This document shows, piece after piece, positions 8,907 to 16,445 of a stretch of DNA of 27,693 nt (position 1 is the stretch's first letter; the number at the start of each line of letters is the position of its first letter). The notes below the pieces were generated by a model. It was given only the letters and a program-made list of their open reading frames with translations, was not told the DNA's origin and did no database searches. This DNA is from a virus, in the IMG/VR virus record IMGVR_UViG_3300044673_000539, positions 1 through 27,693 of that record; one strand, written 5' to 3'. A program made the translations under genes and the position numbers.

Positions 8907-11020
8907 AATCTTAGTGTTTGTTGAAGTTTATGAATTCCTATTTCCTGACCTTTCTTACTTTCAAGGAATCTTTTTAGCTGTATATTCCTGGGGGCGAACT
9001 GGATGACAATTGCAACGCCCTCCTCATAGTTGCAACCTTTCCTAAACCAGTCTTCAACGGCCTTTCTCTTATCCGTCGATGTAAAAAACAACTCATATTC
9101 TGAGGCATCAGGATACATTATCTGCAGCTCATCCTCCAGAACATCAGTGAGGCCGTGATCATTAAAATTGAAAACTATCTTATCAGCCAGGTAGATCCTG
9201 ATCTCCTCTGCAGTCATGGGGTTATAGATCTTCCCGTTCCTGCCTCTTATATCCTCTCCATGGAAGATCGATGAGCTATTCAGGTAGATATTACTGCATG
9301 TAAATGCATTATTATAGATATCCCACTTTGCAAGTATCTGCAGAAATTCTTTCTTATCAACAGGCTGCGGACAATGAGCCCGGTCATAATTATTGTCAGT
9401 AAGGCCTCTTTTTTTAAGCTCGTGCCCGGTGGCATAAACATAATCATACCAGGCTGAAGGCCTGAAGGTACTGTCATGATGACCTACATGCCGGTGCTCT
9501 TCAATATCCTTTACAGCATCATACATAATCGCACCTTCATGCCATCCTTTAAAATCGGTAAACGACAGATCTGCATTCAGAAGGGTATCATCAGTGCAGA
9601 AGACAAACTGGTCACTCACACGCGGATCCTTACAGGCTTCAGCAAGTTTCAGCAGCATCCTAGAGTCTTTAACAAAAGCGTTATTATCCTGAACAGGGAT
9701 TTGAATCACATCTCTGAGCCAGTATGGGCAATCTCCCACAACGACAACATTCCTCAGGTCCCTGAAGTGCTTTTTAAAAGAACGAATACTGTACCTGATT
9801 TCATTATCCATCCATATACTTCCTTTCCCCAGCACATAAACAACATCAATACCAGGAGAGCTCAAGCTGTCAGGTGTGCCTCCATATGCTCCTGTATTAC
9901 CGGTTTGTGTAACAACGAGATCTAACCAGTACTGCTTTTTAATTATTAATGAAAGCTTGCTTATATAAGTATAATCACCGCCTTTCTGGCTTTCAAATGC
10001 CAGCTTATGCTTATGCTTGGCATGAAAAATGAAGCACGGCATCCCAATATCTTTCCGTACTATCTTTTGGGTTTTAAAGTTTGCGGGAGAAGGAATAATT
10101 CTGCCTGTTGGCCATCTCATTTTAACGAAATAAATAGCATTGTCCTCCCTGAGTTGGTAAGATACCTGTTCCAGAACTGAGCTGTCAGCCAGGTAATCAT
10201 CATCATCAAGAATGAATATCCAGCCTCCTTTAACGTGGGCAATTAATTCATTCAGATAAAGGTTGTATGGCGCTGTGTCAATTTCATTTTTGAATCTTTT
10301 ATGAACCATAACCGGTTCAATACCTGCAGCCCGTACATAAACGGCCGTATTTTCATCATCGGCGCTCACCAGTATATTCACATTCTCGTATCTCTGCGAC
10401 CTTATCGATTCAATACAACGGTTGAACAGCTGCTCCCTGTTCGATGATCTTATCAGAACATTAATTGTATTATCCATCAGATGATCTTTATATTTCTTGC
10501 CTTCCATCAGCCGGTAATAATGCATCAGGTAGATACCTTGCATAAGAAGTATCTTGAAACCATGCTTCAGCATCTGTTCTGATATCTGGGTATCTACTCC
10601 GAGAAGGTTGGCGCCATCGGTCACTCTCATCATATCCTTCCTGATCTGCATCCAGGTACCCTTCTTAATGCACATCAGATGTCCGGCTATATGTTGATTT
10701 AACTCGACTACCTGAAGATGGTACTTCTCATAGATCTCTCTTGATTTTTTCCGGTGATATATTATTGAGTCATTCTCCTGGATAATACCAGGCGGAACCA
10801 TATAACCATAACCGCAACGGCTGGAATAACATGTAAATAAACCTGTATCAGGATATTTTTCTACATACTCCTGTACCTGGTGCCCGAAATTGCTTTCGAA
10901 AAAGAGAGTATCACCATCCAGAAAACAACCCCAGTCATCATCCTGTAGTAAAGCCATACAATCGTCGTATGCTTCAAAGAGCTTCTTGTTTAAGGAGTAT
11001 GGAGTAAAATAATATATCAT
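8894..11020 (-). CDS. Three-part glycosyltransferase (GT-A like + GT2 + Stealth-like)
   Basis: This 708-aa protein seems to hold three transferase-like units. Residues 1-180 look like a GT-A fold, with DDDWGCFLDGDTLFF around 27-41 and a DGD metal/nucleotide motif at 35-37. Residues 184-390 form a family 2 glycosyltransferase: INVLIRSSNREQLFNRCIES at its start and WIFILDDDDYLAD with the acidic motif at 272-275. Residues 391-520 begin IDVVYVLGKGSIWMDNEIRY and continue to VFCTDDTLLN, resembling Stealth/capsule phosphotransferase or a third GT-A fold. No membrane segment or signal peptide is seen. It would move sugars from nucleotide donors to an unknown acceptor. It lies in the virion module just after a terminator and has its own leader. 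Substrate is unknown: virion glycosylation or host surface change are both possible. Confidence 0.82.
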   Translation of the reverse strand: MIYYFTPYSLNKKLFEAYDDCMALLQDDDWGCFLDGDTLFFESNFGHQVQEYVEKYPDTGLFTCYSSRCGYGYMVPPGIIQENDSIIYHRKKSREIYEKYHLQVVELNQHIAGHLMCIKKGTWMQIRKDMMRVTDGANLLGVDTQISEQMLKHGFKILLMQGIYLMHYYRLMEGKKYKDHLMDNTINVLIRSSNREQLFNRCIESIRSQRYENVNILVSADDENTAVYVRAAGIEPVMVHKRFKNEIDTAPYNLYLNELIAHVKGGWIFILDDDDYLADSSVLEQVSYQLREDNAIYFVKMRWPTGRIIPSPANFKTQKIVRKDIGMPCFIFHAKHKHKLAFESQKGGDYTYISKLSLIIKKQYWLDLVVTQTGNTGAYGGTPDSLSSPGIDVVYVLGKGSIWMDNEIRYSIRSFKKHFRDLRNVVVVGDCPYWLRDVIQIPVQDNNAFVKDSRMLLKLAEACKDPRVSDQFVFCTDDTLLNADLSFTDFKGWHEGAIMYDAVKDIEEHRHVGHHDSTFRPSAWYDYVYATGHELKKRGLTDNNYDRAHCPQPVDKKEFLQILAKWDIYNNAFTCSNIYLNSSSIFHGEDIRGRNGKIYNPMTAEEIRIYLADKIVFNFNDHGLTDVLEDELQIMYPDASEYELFFTSTDKRKAVEDWFRKGCNYEEGVAIVIQFAPRNIQLKRFLESKKGQEIGIHKLQQTLRLWLR

Positions 11021-11051
11021 GGTGATATTGTCTTCAGAAAAGTAATGAAGA

Positions 11052-11061
11052 GGTAATTACC
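11052..11061. promoter_or_regulatory. GGTAATTACC palindrome upstream of the glycosyltransferase gene
   Basis: A perfect 10-bp palindrome lies 31 nt upstream of the glycosyltransferase start, between that start and the preceding terminator. The same ten bases form the core of the longer palindrome at 5907-5922. It may be an operator or promoter element. With only two copies, chance cannot be excluded. Confidence 0.25.
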
Positions 11062-11071
11062 GTTGAAGGAC

Positions 11072-11103
11072 AAAAAAAGCCCCGGCAATGCCAGGGCTTT
11101 AAT
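11072..11103 (-). terminator. Rho-independent terminator after the capsid gene group
   Basis: On the minus strand an 11-bp stem (arms 11090-11100 and 11076-11086, loop of 3 nt) is followed by seven T's. One arm position is a G-U pair in the minus-strand RNA but a C-A mismatch in the opposite transcript, which supports the minus orientation. It separates the protease-capsid group from the glycosyltransferase-terminase-portal group. Confidence 0.85.
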
Positions 11104-11122
11104 TATGATAGAAAGTCAGGGA

Positions 11123-11680
11123 TTAGACACTCGGGTTCTGATCACCATCATCGGATATAATTGCGCCGTCATAGAACGGGAAGGGAATATAGTCAGAAGC
11201 TGACACCTCGATGTTTATACCGCGTTCACCTGTTGGGGTTGAACCGATATTCATCGATGCCTTGGTATCAGTTGTGAACATTTCACTTCCTGCAACACGC
11301 CATTTACCTGAGTCCTTCTCGCGGAACAACCACACCAGGTCAGTGTTGTTTGCAAGCTTGCAGAAGGCTGATGCTTTTTCCTCTGTAAGTGAGCAGACAA
11401 CATTAAGCTTATTGTTGAATGACTTGCAACGGATTTCGCCCTGAGGCTCAGCCTGAGCCGGAGACTTCACATCGATGCAGTTGACCTTCTTCCATGTTGC
11501 CAGGGCAGCAAGAGTAAAGTCACCTACATAAGTCACTTCCTGGGCTGCACTTGCCGGAGCTGCAGGCAGTTCTGGCCATGCAGTGATCTTTGACTTCGGT
11601 ATGTAGTAGAGCTCAGGATAAATACCGGGGACGGACTTTGATCCGTCAACCCAGTCGAGATTATCAAAATTTACAGGCAT
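11123..11680 (-). CDS. Putative structural protein (major tail or capsid-associated)
   Basis: This 185-aa, beta-rich protein begins MPVNFDNLDWVDGSKSVPGI, has an Ala/Pro linker (WPELPAAPASAAQE) and ends with an acidic tail. It immediately follows the major capsid gene (14 nt) and precedes a strong terminator, so it is probably made in high amount with the capsid protein. Similar proteins next to Bacteroidota phage capsid genes look like tail tube or decoration proteins. No motif decides between these. Lack of a signal peptide and the strand-rich composition (for example LNVVCSLTEEKA, GERGINIEVSASDYIPFPF) fit either. Confidence 0.55.
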   Translation of the reverse strand: MPVNFDNLDWVDGSKSVPGIYPELYYIPKSKITAWPELPAAPASAAQEVTYVGDFTLAALATWKKVNCIDVKSPAQAEPQGEIRCKSFNNKLNVVCSLTEEKASAFCKLANNTDLVWLFREKDSGKWRVAGSEMFTTDTKASMNIGSTPTGERGINIEVSASDYIPFPFYDGAIISDDGDQNPSV

Positions 11681-11694
11681 AATTCCTCCTTTTG

Positions 11695-12666
11695 TTAGGA
11701 TGATGCTGAAACTGCAGCCAGTTTTCCAACAAGCAGCCTTTCGGGGCTGAGTGTTTCGAACTGTGTGCCGAAGAACATGGTTGTTACGAACTGAAGCTTG
11801 AAGGGATTATCGCCCCTGCGAACCTCAATCTGCTCCTCTTCGCCCTGCTGGTTAACACCAACAAGCAAATTTTCCTTGGTTGTGATCTCCAGGTAGGGAG
11901 CATCCTTCTTCCCTATAAGAGGAACAAGCTCGCACCTGTTGTCAGATCCTTCCAGGAAGGTCTTCTTGAACTCCTTATTGTAAGGAGCAGCTCCAACTGT
12001 AAGCTGGTAGTCATCGCAATATGCATCATAAATTGTCTGAGGCATAACAAGCTTGGAAACTTCACCCTTAAGCTCATCGGATGAAGCACGGTAGAATGCT
12101 TTCAGCATATCAACAGCATTACTGGCAGTGATAGCTTCAGCAAAATCATACCTGTTTTTCTTTGCAACAGTAATATTGTTGGCAATGATCTCAGCTGCAA
12201 CTATGGTGTCAAATCCGTTGAAGAGCGCCGACGTTGTTTTGCCTGATGCGTTCCTTACACCATTAAAGATCGATTTGTTCAGACCTCCGCTGATCTTCCT
12301 CATCATGAGCGTAAGAACAGCCTTATTGATATCGAGATCCTTAAGGCCTTCACCCTTGGTAACTGCAGCGCCGTAAAGCGATGATACCAGAGTGTTCGGA
12401 TCGAAAAGCTTAATAGCCTGACCAAGGTATGTTTCGAGGTCACGGCCATTTATAACCATGTTGTCATCAGCGTCATCAAGGTCACCAGTGTAAGGCATAA
12501 GCTCTACAGGTCCGGAAAGCTGGCCGACAGTCTCCTTATAGCGGACGCCGGTTCTCAGGGTCATGTGCTCCAGTGTCTGGGCGAGACCCAAAACAGCCAT
12601 TATCAGAAGCTCCTTGCGAAACTTCTGTGCTGCAGTGTTCAGTTGGGAATGTGATACAGTTGGCAT
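11695..12666 (-). CDS. Major capsid protein
   Basis: This 323-aa protein follows a ClpP-like prohead protease gene and precedes a terminator, the standard position of an HK97-fold capsid gene. The helical N-terminus (AAQKFRKELLIMAVLGLAQT), middle spine-helix-like segments (LYGAAVTKGEGLKDLDINKA) and C-terminal strands (FKLQFVTTMFFGTQFETLSP) fit this fold. Length is within the usual 300-400 aa. The protein would form the icosahedral shell. The call rests on synteny plus overall sequence character, without a single diagnostic motif. Confidence 0.8.
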   Translation of the reverse strand: MPTVSHSQLNTAAQKFRKELLIMAVLGLAQTLEHMTLRTGVRYKETVGQLSGPVELMPYTGDLDDADDNMVINGRDLETYLGQAIKLFDPNTLVSSLYGAAVTKGEGLKDLDINKAVLTLMMRKISGGLNKSIFNGVRNASGKTTSALFNGFDTIVAAEIIANNITVAKKNRYDFAEAITASNAVDMLKAFYRASSDELKGEVSKLVMPQTIYDAYCDDYQLTVGAAPYNKEFKKTFLEGSDNRCELVPLIGKKDAPYLEITTKENLLVGVNQQGEEEQIEVRRGDNPFKLQFVTTMFFGTQFETLSPERLLVGKLAAVSASS

Positions 12667-12692
12667 TTTATCTCAGTTTTTCTTGGTTGCTG

Positions 12693-13784
12693 CTATTTGA
12701 AAAGCTTATCTACCTTGTCCCAGGTTTCTTTGGCATTCGAATATGACTCGAAGCCGTCGGTAGTAGTCTTGGTTGAATCAGTCTTCTTAACCACCCTCTT
12801 GTTCTTCGCTCCCGGACCTTTCTTCAGGGCTTCATTTTCAGCCTCGAGTTCAGCAATTCTCTGATCCCTGGCATCCTCGGTCTCCTCAGTCTCTTCCTCA
12901 GTTTCTTCGGTTTCCTCTTCGGTCTCCTCAGTCTCTTCAGTTTCTTCTTCGGTTTCTTCAGTTTCCTCCTCCTGAGTCTCCTCAGTAGTTTCTTCCTGAT
13001 GGTTGTTAATCCAATCAAGAATTTCCTGCTCGGTGGCTTTTTCGCCAAGCTTGCAGGCTGTTCTTAAAACTTTTATGTCCATATCGGTGTCGTCATTTGG
13101 TGTAAACATGTCATGCGCCTGGGAGAAGAAGCGATCGAAAAAGCCTTTGCCCTTCACCAGGGAATCAAATTCATCCATTATCTTATCGAGTGGCATGCCT
13201 GTGATCTTGTTGGAAATCTTCTTGGTGCCTTTCTCGATCAAATCAACTAGCCCTTCAGTCTTGGCTTCATCAGCTGACAGCCAATGATCATTATAATCGA
13301 AGTATTGGGCCTTTATTTCTTCAGATGTTTTTGTGCCCCTCGATGCTATGCAGGATATAAGGCTGTCCTGAACCTTATCGAGCATACCAAGCACCTGCCT
13401 GATATCGCGGGCATTGCCATATGCTCCTGTGCTGGGTGAGTGAAGCATTGTTAGGGCATTATCGGCAGAATGTACGTTGCCTGCAGGAGCAGCCATCAGA
13501 AGAACAGCGCCCATTGATGCGCAAAGCCCTTCATTATAGGTATGTATCTCTGCTTTCGAGGCCCTCATGGCATTGAAAATGGGCAGCCCATCAAAAACAC
13601 TTCCGCCAGGAGAGTTTATCCTGACGTTAATCCGTGCATAATCATTCTCAAGGGCTTTGAGATCTGCAACAAATCGCCTGGCTGTTATGCTCTCTTCAAA
13701 CCATGAATCTCCGATGACACCATAAATAAGAATGTCAACGGAATTCTCTGTCTTGTTCTGAACGGAATAATACTTTCTGGCCAT
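12693..13784 (-). CDS. ClpP-like prohead protease with acidic C-terminal (scaffold-like) extension
   Basis: This 363-aa protein joins a ClpP-type serine protease (residues about 1-190) to an acidic tail. The oxyanion/binding segment GGSVFDG is at 60-66. The nucleophile is S90 in CASMGAVLLMA, the His is H115 in MLHSPSTGAYG, and the Asp is probably in the LSADEAKTEGLVDLI stretch (169-183). Residues 264-303 are almost only Glu and Thr, followed by a short helix (RIAELEAENEALKKG). This tail probably serves as scaffold and is removed during head maturation. The capsid gene follows 26 nt after the stop. ClpP-scaffold fusions are well known in tailed phages. Confidence 0.9.
   Translation of the reverse strand: MARKYYSVQNKTENSVDILIYGVIGDSWFEESITARRFVADLKALENDYARINVRINSPGGSVFDGLPIFNAMRASKAEIHTYNEGLCASMGAVLLMAAPAGNVHSADNALTMLHSPSTGAYGNARDIRQVLGMLDKVQDSLISCIASRGTKTSEEIKAQYFDYNDHWLSADEAKTEGLVDLIEKGTKKISNKITGMPLDKIMDEFDSLVKGKGFFDRFFSQAHDMFTPNDDTDMDIKVLRTACKLGEKATEQEILDWINNHQEETTEETQEEETEETEEETEETEETEEETEETEEETEETEDARDQRIAELEAENEALKKGPGAKNKRVVKKTDSTKTTTDGFESYSNAKETWDKVDKLFK
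12876..12995 (-). repeat. Low-complexity Glu/Thr repeat in the protease-scaffold gene
   Basis: About 120 bp of degenerate tandem repeat encodes TEE/TEETEE units (residues 264-303 of the protease). Such tracts tend to vary in copy number by slippage. It probably forms the acidic part of a scaffold domain. Confidence 0.75.
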
Positions 13785-13843
13785 TGCCGTAGCTTTACGT
13801 TACAGAGATAAGCCAGCTGCAGGGGTAAATAAAGGACTATGAA

Positions 13844-14221
13844 TCAGGAAACAGAACTTCCTGAAGGCGAATTACACCTTACTGAACAGCGATAACCGTT
13901 AAATGAACCGGGCGTTTTATCGATAACCTTCTGGAAGCTCATCCTTGCACAATAGAAGTCATCACCGGTAAGGTGTTCAAGTGCATTGGTATCAGTGAGC
14001 CTGAACTGAAGCTTCCGCCCTCTTAATTTTTTCATCAAAGCATCCATGACAACTGTCACTCCTGCAATGTTAAACTGTACCGATGTTTTATGAAGCTGCC
14101 CGTTTGAAGTCTCATCAGTATCCTCATTTAATACTCCGCTTTCAGGAATGCTATCCAGGGAAGCAAAATTCTCCTCACCTATTATCCTGTACTCGACTTT
14201 GCTGATTACTACACTATGCAT
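13844..14221 (-). CDS. Hypothetical protein at the head of the capsid group
   Basis: A 125-aa protein beginning MHSVVISKVEYRIIGEENFA, with strand-rich body (SVQFNIAGVTVVMDALMKKL; RKLQFRLTDTNA) and a Cys/Ser-rich end (NGYRCSVRCNSPSGSSVS). It has no signal peptide or membrane segment and lies 59 nt before the protease gene. I recognise no family. A minor virion or assembly role is possible from position only. Confidence 0.5.
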   Translation of the reverse strand: MHSVVISKVEYRIIGEENFASLDSIPESGVLNEDTDETSNGQLHKTSVQFNIAGVTVVMDALMKKLRGRKLQFRLTDTNALEHLTGDDFYCARMSFQKVIDKTPGSFNGYRCSVRCNSPSGSSVS

Positions 14222-14284
14222 GAATTCATTTTTTAACCTTGATTTCTGATATTTTAGCCGCTAAGGGTTAAATCATTTTATATC

Positions 14285-14806
14285 TTATTGTCCCTCAGCC
14301 TGTAATAGTTCCGAGAACCGTTTTTCATCGTTTTTTTTGCGATTCCGGTAATCATATTTCTTCATCGCATCAAAATTTGCCACGTTGTTTCGTATGTTTA
14401 AACCTCTCAGCAGGGCATCTATTATCTGCTTCTGGTCCCAACACTTATTATAACCCGTTTCAAAGCACCTTTCGATCCATTTCCGGTATTCATATTCAAT
14501 ACCGTCAATGATCTTCTGTTCTCCCCAGCTGCTCACTTTTAAAAAGTGGAAGCTGATCCCGTGATGGTTCACCCTGTTCACCGGCAATATAAAGGTAACA
14601 TTGTGGTCAAGCAAAGCCCTCTTTACCGGCAGGTCGCTTGTAATGATATTTGAATGTATAAGCTTGCCTATATCGTGATTCCTGGAAACAATGATTTCCT
14701 TCTGTTCCGGAGGAGTCTTAAATACGAACCGGCAGTAAGCTTCAAGAAGCGGCGGAAGCGAGATTGTGATCTGTGGTTTTGTTGTCAGGTCGATTTTGGT
14801 CTTCAT
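14285..14806 (-). CDS. Hypothetical phage protein (first gene of the virion module)
   Basis: A 173-aa basic, His/Asn-rich protein. The N-terminus has TTKPQITISLPPLLEAYCRF and the middle HNVTFILPVNRVNHHGISFH. The helical C-terminus reads IIDALLRGLNIRNNVANFDA, then a basic stretch (KKYDYRNRKKNDEKRFSELL). It is the first gene after the 14955-14990 terminator and a 28-bp dyad, so a promoter for the virion genes probably lies just upstream. The basic C-terminus suggests nucleic acid binding, but I see no named domain. Confidence 0.5.
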   Translation of the reverse strand: MKTKIDLTTKPQITISLPPLLEAYCRFVFKTPPEQKEIIVSRNHDIGKLIHSNIITSDLPVKRALLDHNVTFILPVNRVNHHGISFHFLKVSSWGEQKIIDGIEYEYRKWIERCFETGYNKCWDQKQIIDALLRGLNIRNNVANFDAMKKYDYRNRKKNDEKRFSELLQAEGQ

Positions 14807-14842
14807 TCAGTTAAGGTTATTGCGATCATAAAAGCTACTTTT

Positions 14843-14870
14843 CTATACTTGATCTCTCAATCATGTATAG
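14843..14870. promoter_or_regulatory. Imperfect dyad, possible operator of the virion operon
   Basis: CTATACTTGAT (14843-14853) and ATCATGTATAG (14860-14870) form an inverted repeat with 10 of 11 positions matching around a 6-nt centre. It lies 37-64 bp upstream of the first virion-module gene on the minus strand, where a regulator of late transcription would bind. There is no T-run, so it is not a terminator. Confidence 0.4.
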
Positions 14871-14954
14871 GAAAACACAGTTTTGTATATACATCCCGGA
14901 AGATGGATGGAAAATGAAGATCAGCGGACATTCAAATGTACTAAAGAGTACTTA

Positions 14955-14990
14955 CAAAAAAAAGAGGCAGGAACAGATCCTGCCTCTTAA
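14955..14990 (-). terminator. Rho-independent terminator before the virion operon
   Basis: On the minus strand a perfect 11-bp stem (arms 14978-14988 and 14962-14972, loop of 5 nt) is followed by a T-rich tail (complement of the A-run at 14956-14963). It ends transcription coming from the exported-protein gene and insulates the virion operon. Confidence 0.88.
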
Positions 14991-15017
14991 AATTCAGAAA
15001 ACATGTCAGAAGAAGCG

Positions 15018-15416
15018 TCAATATCCTGCACCGCCGTTGCTGGTACTTATTACTGTCGGGGTTACGTTATACCTGGTATTAAATAATCTTAGCCTGGTAC
15101 ATTGTCGGTGACTGAAACAAAAATCATTAATATTTACATCGCACTTGGATAGGGAACTTTTAAAAGCCGGCGATTCTTCCCTGAGACCAGAGCTCTTTCT
15201 GATCTCGACCGATAAAGATCCGGGATCCCGGGTCGCTATCACTGTAACGCATTCGAATGACAGGTTTACTGCCTGGATGTCGGTCGCTTGCTGAGCGTAG
15301 TCGAAGCATGCGGGCAGTACGAACTGGCCGACATCCTTTTCGGACGCGGCAACACTGGGAGCCGATGCAAAGAACATCAGTCCGATCAGTCCCAGGAGTA
15401 AAAGAAATTTCTTCAT
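15018..15416 (-). CDS. Small exported protein of unknown function
   Basis: This 132-aa protein has a clear Sec signal peptide: MKKFLLLLGLIGLMFFASAP, with likely cleavage after SVAA or nearby (residue about 23-25). The mature part has four or more Cys (CFDYAQQ, FECVTV, KCDVNINDFC, RQC) that could form disulfides. No family is recognised. It stands alone between the non-coding region and a terminator. Part of the mature sequence (residues about 37-45) is encoded by a REP-like repeat, and the C-terminus is Arg/Thr-rich with weak coding appearance, so the gene may be degrading or recently altered. Confidence 0.5.
   Translation of the reverse strand: MKKFLLLLGLIGLMFFASAPSVAASEKDVGQFVLPACFDYAQQATDIQAVNLSFECVTVIATRDPGSLSVEIRKSSGLREESPAFKSSLSKCDVNINDFCFSHRQCTRLRLFNTRYNVTPTVISTSNGGAGY
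15282..15307. repeat. REP-like repeat inside the exported-protein gene
   Basis: Plus-strand bases here read GTCGCTTGCTGAGCGTAGTC then GAAGC. From memory this closely resembles a short repeat scattered in intergenic regions of many Bacteroidota and other genomes (GCTTCGACTACGCTCAGC type). Finding it within a reading frame is unusual. Only one copy is seen in this window. Confidence 0.45.
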
Positions 15417-15525
15417 ACCGTTTTTGTTTTTGTGAAGATCTATAGAAAAATTAGCAGATCTTAAATTAGTACTGCCAGGTTAAACAAAACAGGACAGTGA
15501 TAAATCAGGTATCGTAAAAATGGAA

Positions 15526-15552
15526 GCCCCGGAATGTTCTACCATCCGGGGC
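15526..15552 (-). terminator. GC-rich hairpin, possible weak terminator or RNA element
   Basis: GCCCCGGA (15526-15533) pairs with TCCGGGGC (15545-15552) around an 11-nt loop. On the minus strand it is followed by a short T-run (TTCCATTTTTACG). It lies between the iteron-like region and the exported-protein gene. The long loop and late T-run make it a poor classical terminator. Confidence 0.4.
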
Positions 15553-15735
15553 CCAATCTCGCTGCATTTCTCCTGGTGCTACAGGGTAAAAGATAAACAA
15601 ATATAAAAAGTCACAATCTTAAAAAATCGGAGTGTTCAAATATTTTCAATTTTTTTGACTCTCTTATCTGTGCAATGTAGCTGATAAGGAACTGATTTGA
15701 TAAAAAGCCTCGAAAAAACTGTAACCCTGTAACAA

Positions 15736-15779
15736 TTTTACAAAGTATTGATTATCAATACAAATGTAACTTTGTAAAA
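15736..15779. repeat. Nested palindromes inside the iteron-like array
   Basis: Outer arms TTTTACAAAG (15736-15745) and CTTTGTAAAA (15770-15779) are perfect complements. Within them GTATTGAT (15745-15752) and ATCAATAC (15754-15761) form another perfect dyad around one base. This could form a cruciform or serve as a dimer binding site. Confidence 0.6.
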
Positions 15780-15838
15780 GTGTAACTACAGGTTGTAGTT
15801 CCGATTTGAATTTGTAACCGGCTTCTCTGAAGTTATAT

Positions 15839-15876
15839 GGTTACACTTTTTTTTGTAACCATGAAAAAGTGTAACC
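15839..15876. repeat. Perfect 13-bp inverted repeat in the iteron-like array
   Basis: GGTTACACTTTTT (15839-15851) and AAAAAGTGTAACC (15864-15876) are perfect complements across a 12-nt loop, which itself contains another TGTAACC. Each arm carries one copy of the array hexamer, so the dyad pairs two binding-site-like units head to head. Confidence 0.65.
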
Positions 15877-16100
15877 AGAAAATGTAACCTTGAACTACTC
15901 TGATTTTCAATTTCTTGGAGTATAGTTACAGAGTTACAATTTTTTCTATGATATTTCAGGGAAGAGAAAGGGAAAGGAAGGGCAGGCAAGCCCTGGAGAG
16001 GGGTGAAAAAGCAAAAACCGGCACAACGTCCGGCAATATGTAACATGGTACCAGGGAAGAAGATTAAAGGTGCCTGCGGCGCTTAATTGATTGCATCATA

Positions 16101-16134
16101 CAAAAACAGAACCCGGCTGTTAAACCGGGTTCTG
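16101..16134 (-). terminator. Rho-independent terminator ending the DGR-downstream gene string
   Basis: CAGAACCCGG (16107-16116) and CCGGGTTCTG (16125-16134) form a perfect 10-bp stem with an 8-nt loop. On the minus strand it is followed by TTTTTG. It lies 53 nt past the stop of the 81-aa gene and probably ends the long early/DGR transcript. Confidence 0.85.
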
Positions 16135-16186
16135 GTGTAAGATTGGCGGGATTGAAATGTTAATCCTGCATTGAAGATAAGGATTT

Positions 16187-16432
16187 TCAATAGATACGCC
16201 TAATATCTACCCGGCAAGCCTTAGTATCCCAGCTGCCATCTTCATTCTTCAATCCATGACCGCTCGCAGTGACGCTTACATTTCCCTCAGTGTTTTCTTT
16301 TACAAGAGCAGCAATATGCGGCTTAGCTGCATCAAATTCCTCTTGGCTCTGACCGGCAATAGAGTTACTGTGGTCGTCGAGAGCCTTAACAATCTCGTCT
16401 ACCGTTCCTGTTTTAATGAAAGTCCAACTCAT
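16187..16432 (-). CDS. Small hypothetical protein
   Basis: An 81-aa acidic protein starting MSWTFIKTGTVDEIVKALDD, with a helical first half and a strand-rich second half (GNVSVTASGHGLKNEDGSWD, CRVDIRRIY). It looks like a compact alpha/beta fold and has good coding character. It is last in the gene string before the 16101-16134 terminator. I recognise no family and cannot assign a role. Confidence 0.6.
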   Translation of the reverse strand: MSWTFIKTGTVDEIVKALDDHSNSIAGQSQEEFDAAKPHIAALVKENTEGNVSVTASGHGLKNEDGSWDTKACRVDIRRIY

Positions 16433-16445
16433 ATAATATAGGGTT

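Larger units (their letters stand above)
15720..15938. repeat. Iteron-like array of TGTAAC/GTTACA motifs
   Basis: Within 219 bp the hexamer TGTAAC occurs eight times on the plus strand (starts 15720, 15728, 15765, 15781, 15813, 15854, 15870, 15883) and its complement GTTACA three times (15840, 15925, 15933). About 0.1 would be expected by chance. The region is A/T-rich, has no credible gene and holds several long palindromes. It looks like an origin of replication or a complex binding region for a phage regulator. No replication initiator gene is adjacent. Confidence 0.7.

Noticed and set aside
12824-13048. 74-aa Lys/Arg-rich minus-strand frame
   Set aside because: It is a shifted reading of the Glu/Thr repeat in the protease-scaffold gene.
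14863-15111. 82-aa plus-strand frame (MYRKTQFCIYIPEDGW...)
   Set aside because: It crosses the perfect terminator stem at 14962-14988 and overlaps the exported-protein gene on the other strand. No other plus-strand gene is present.
15720-15938. The repeat array as a CRISPR
   Set aside because: Units are hexamers in both orientations with irregular spacing, without long repeats or uniform spacers.
15786-16046. 86-aa minus-strand frame over the iteron-like region
   Set aside because: Composition is random (His/Phe/Ser/Asn-rich), it spans inverted repeats and the array, and has no suitable ribosome site.
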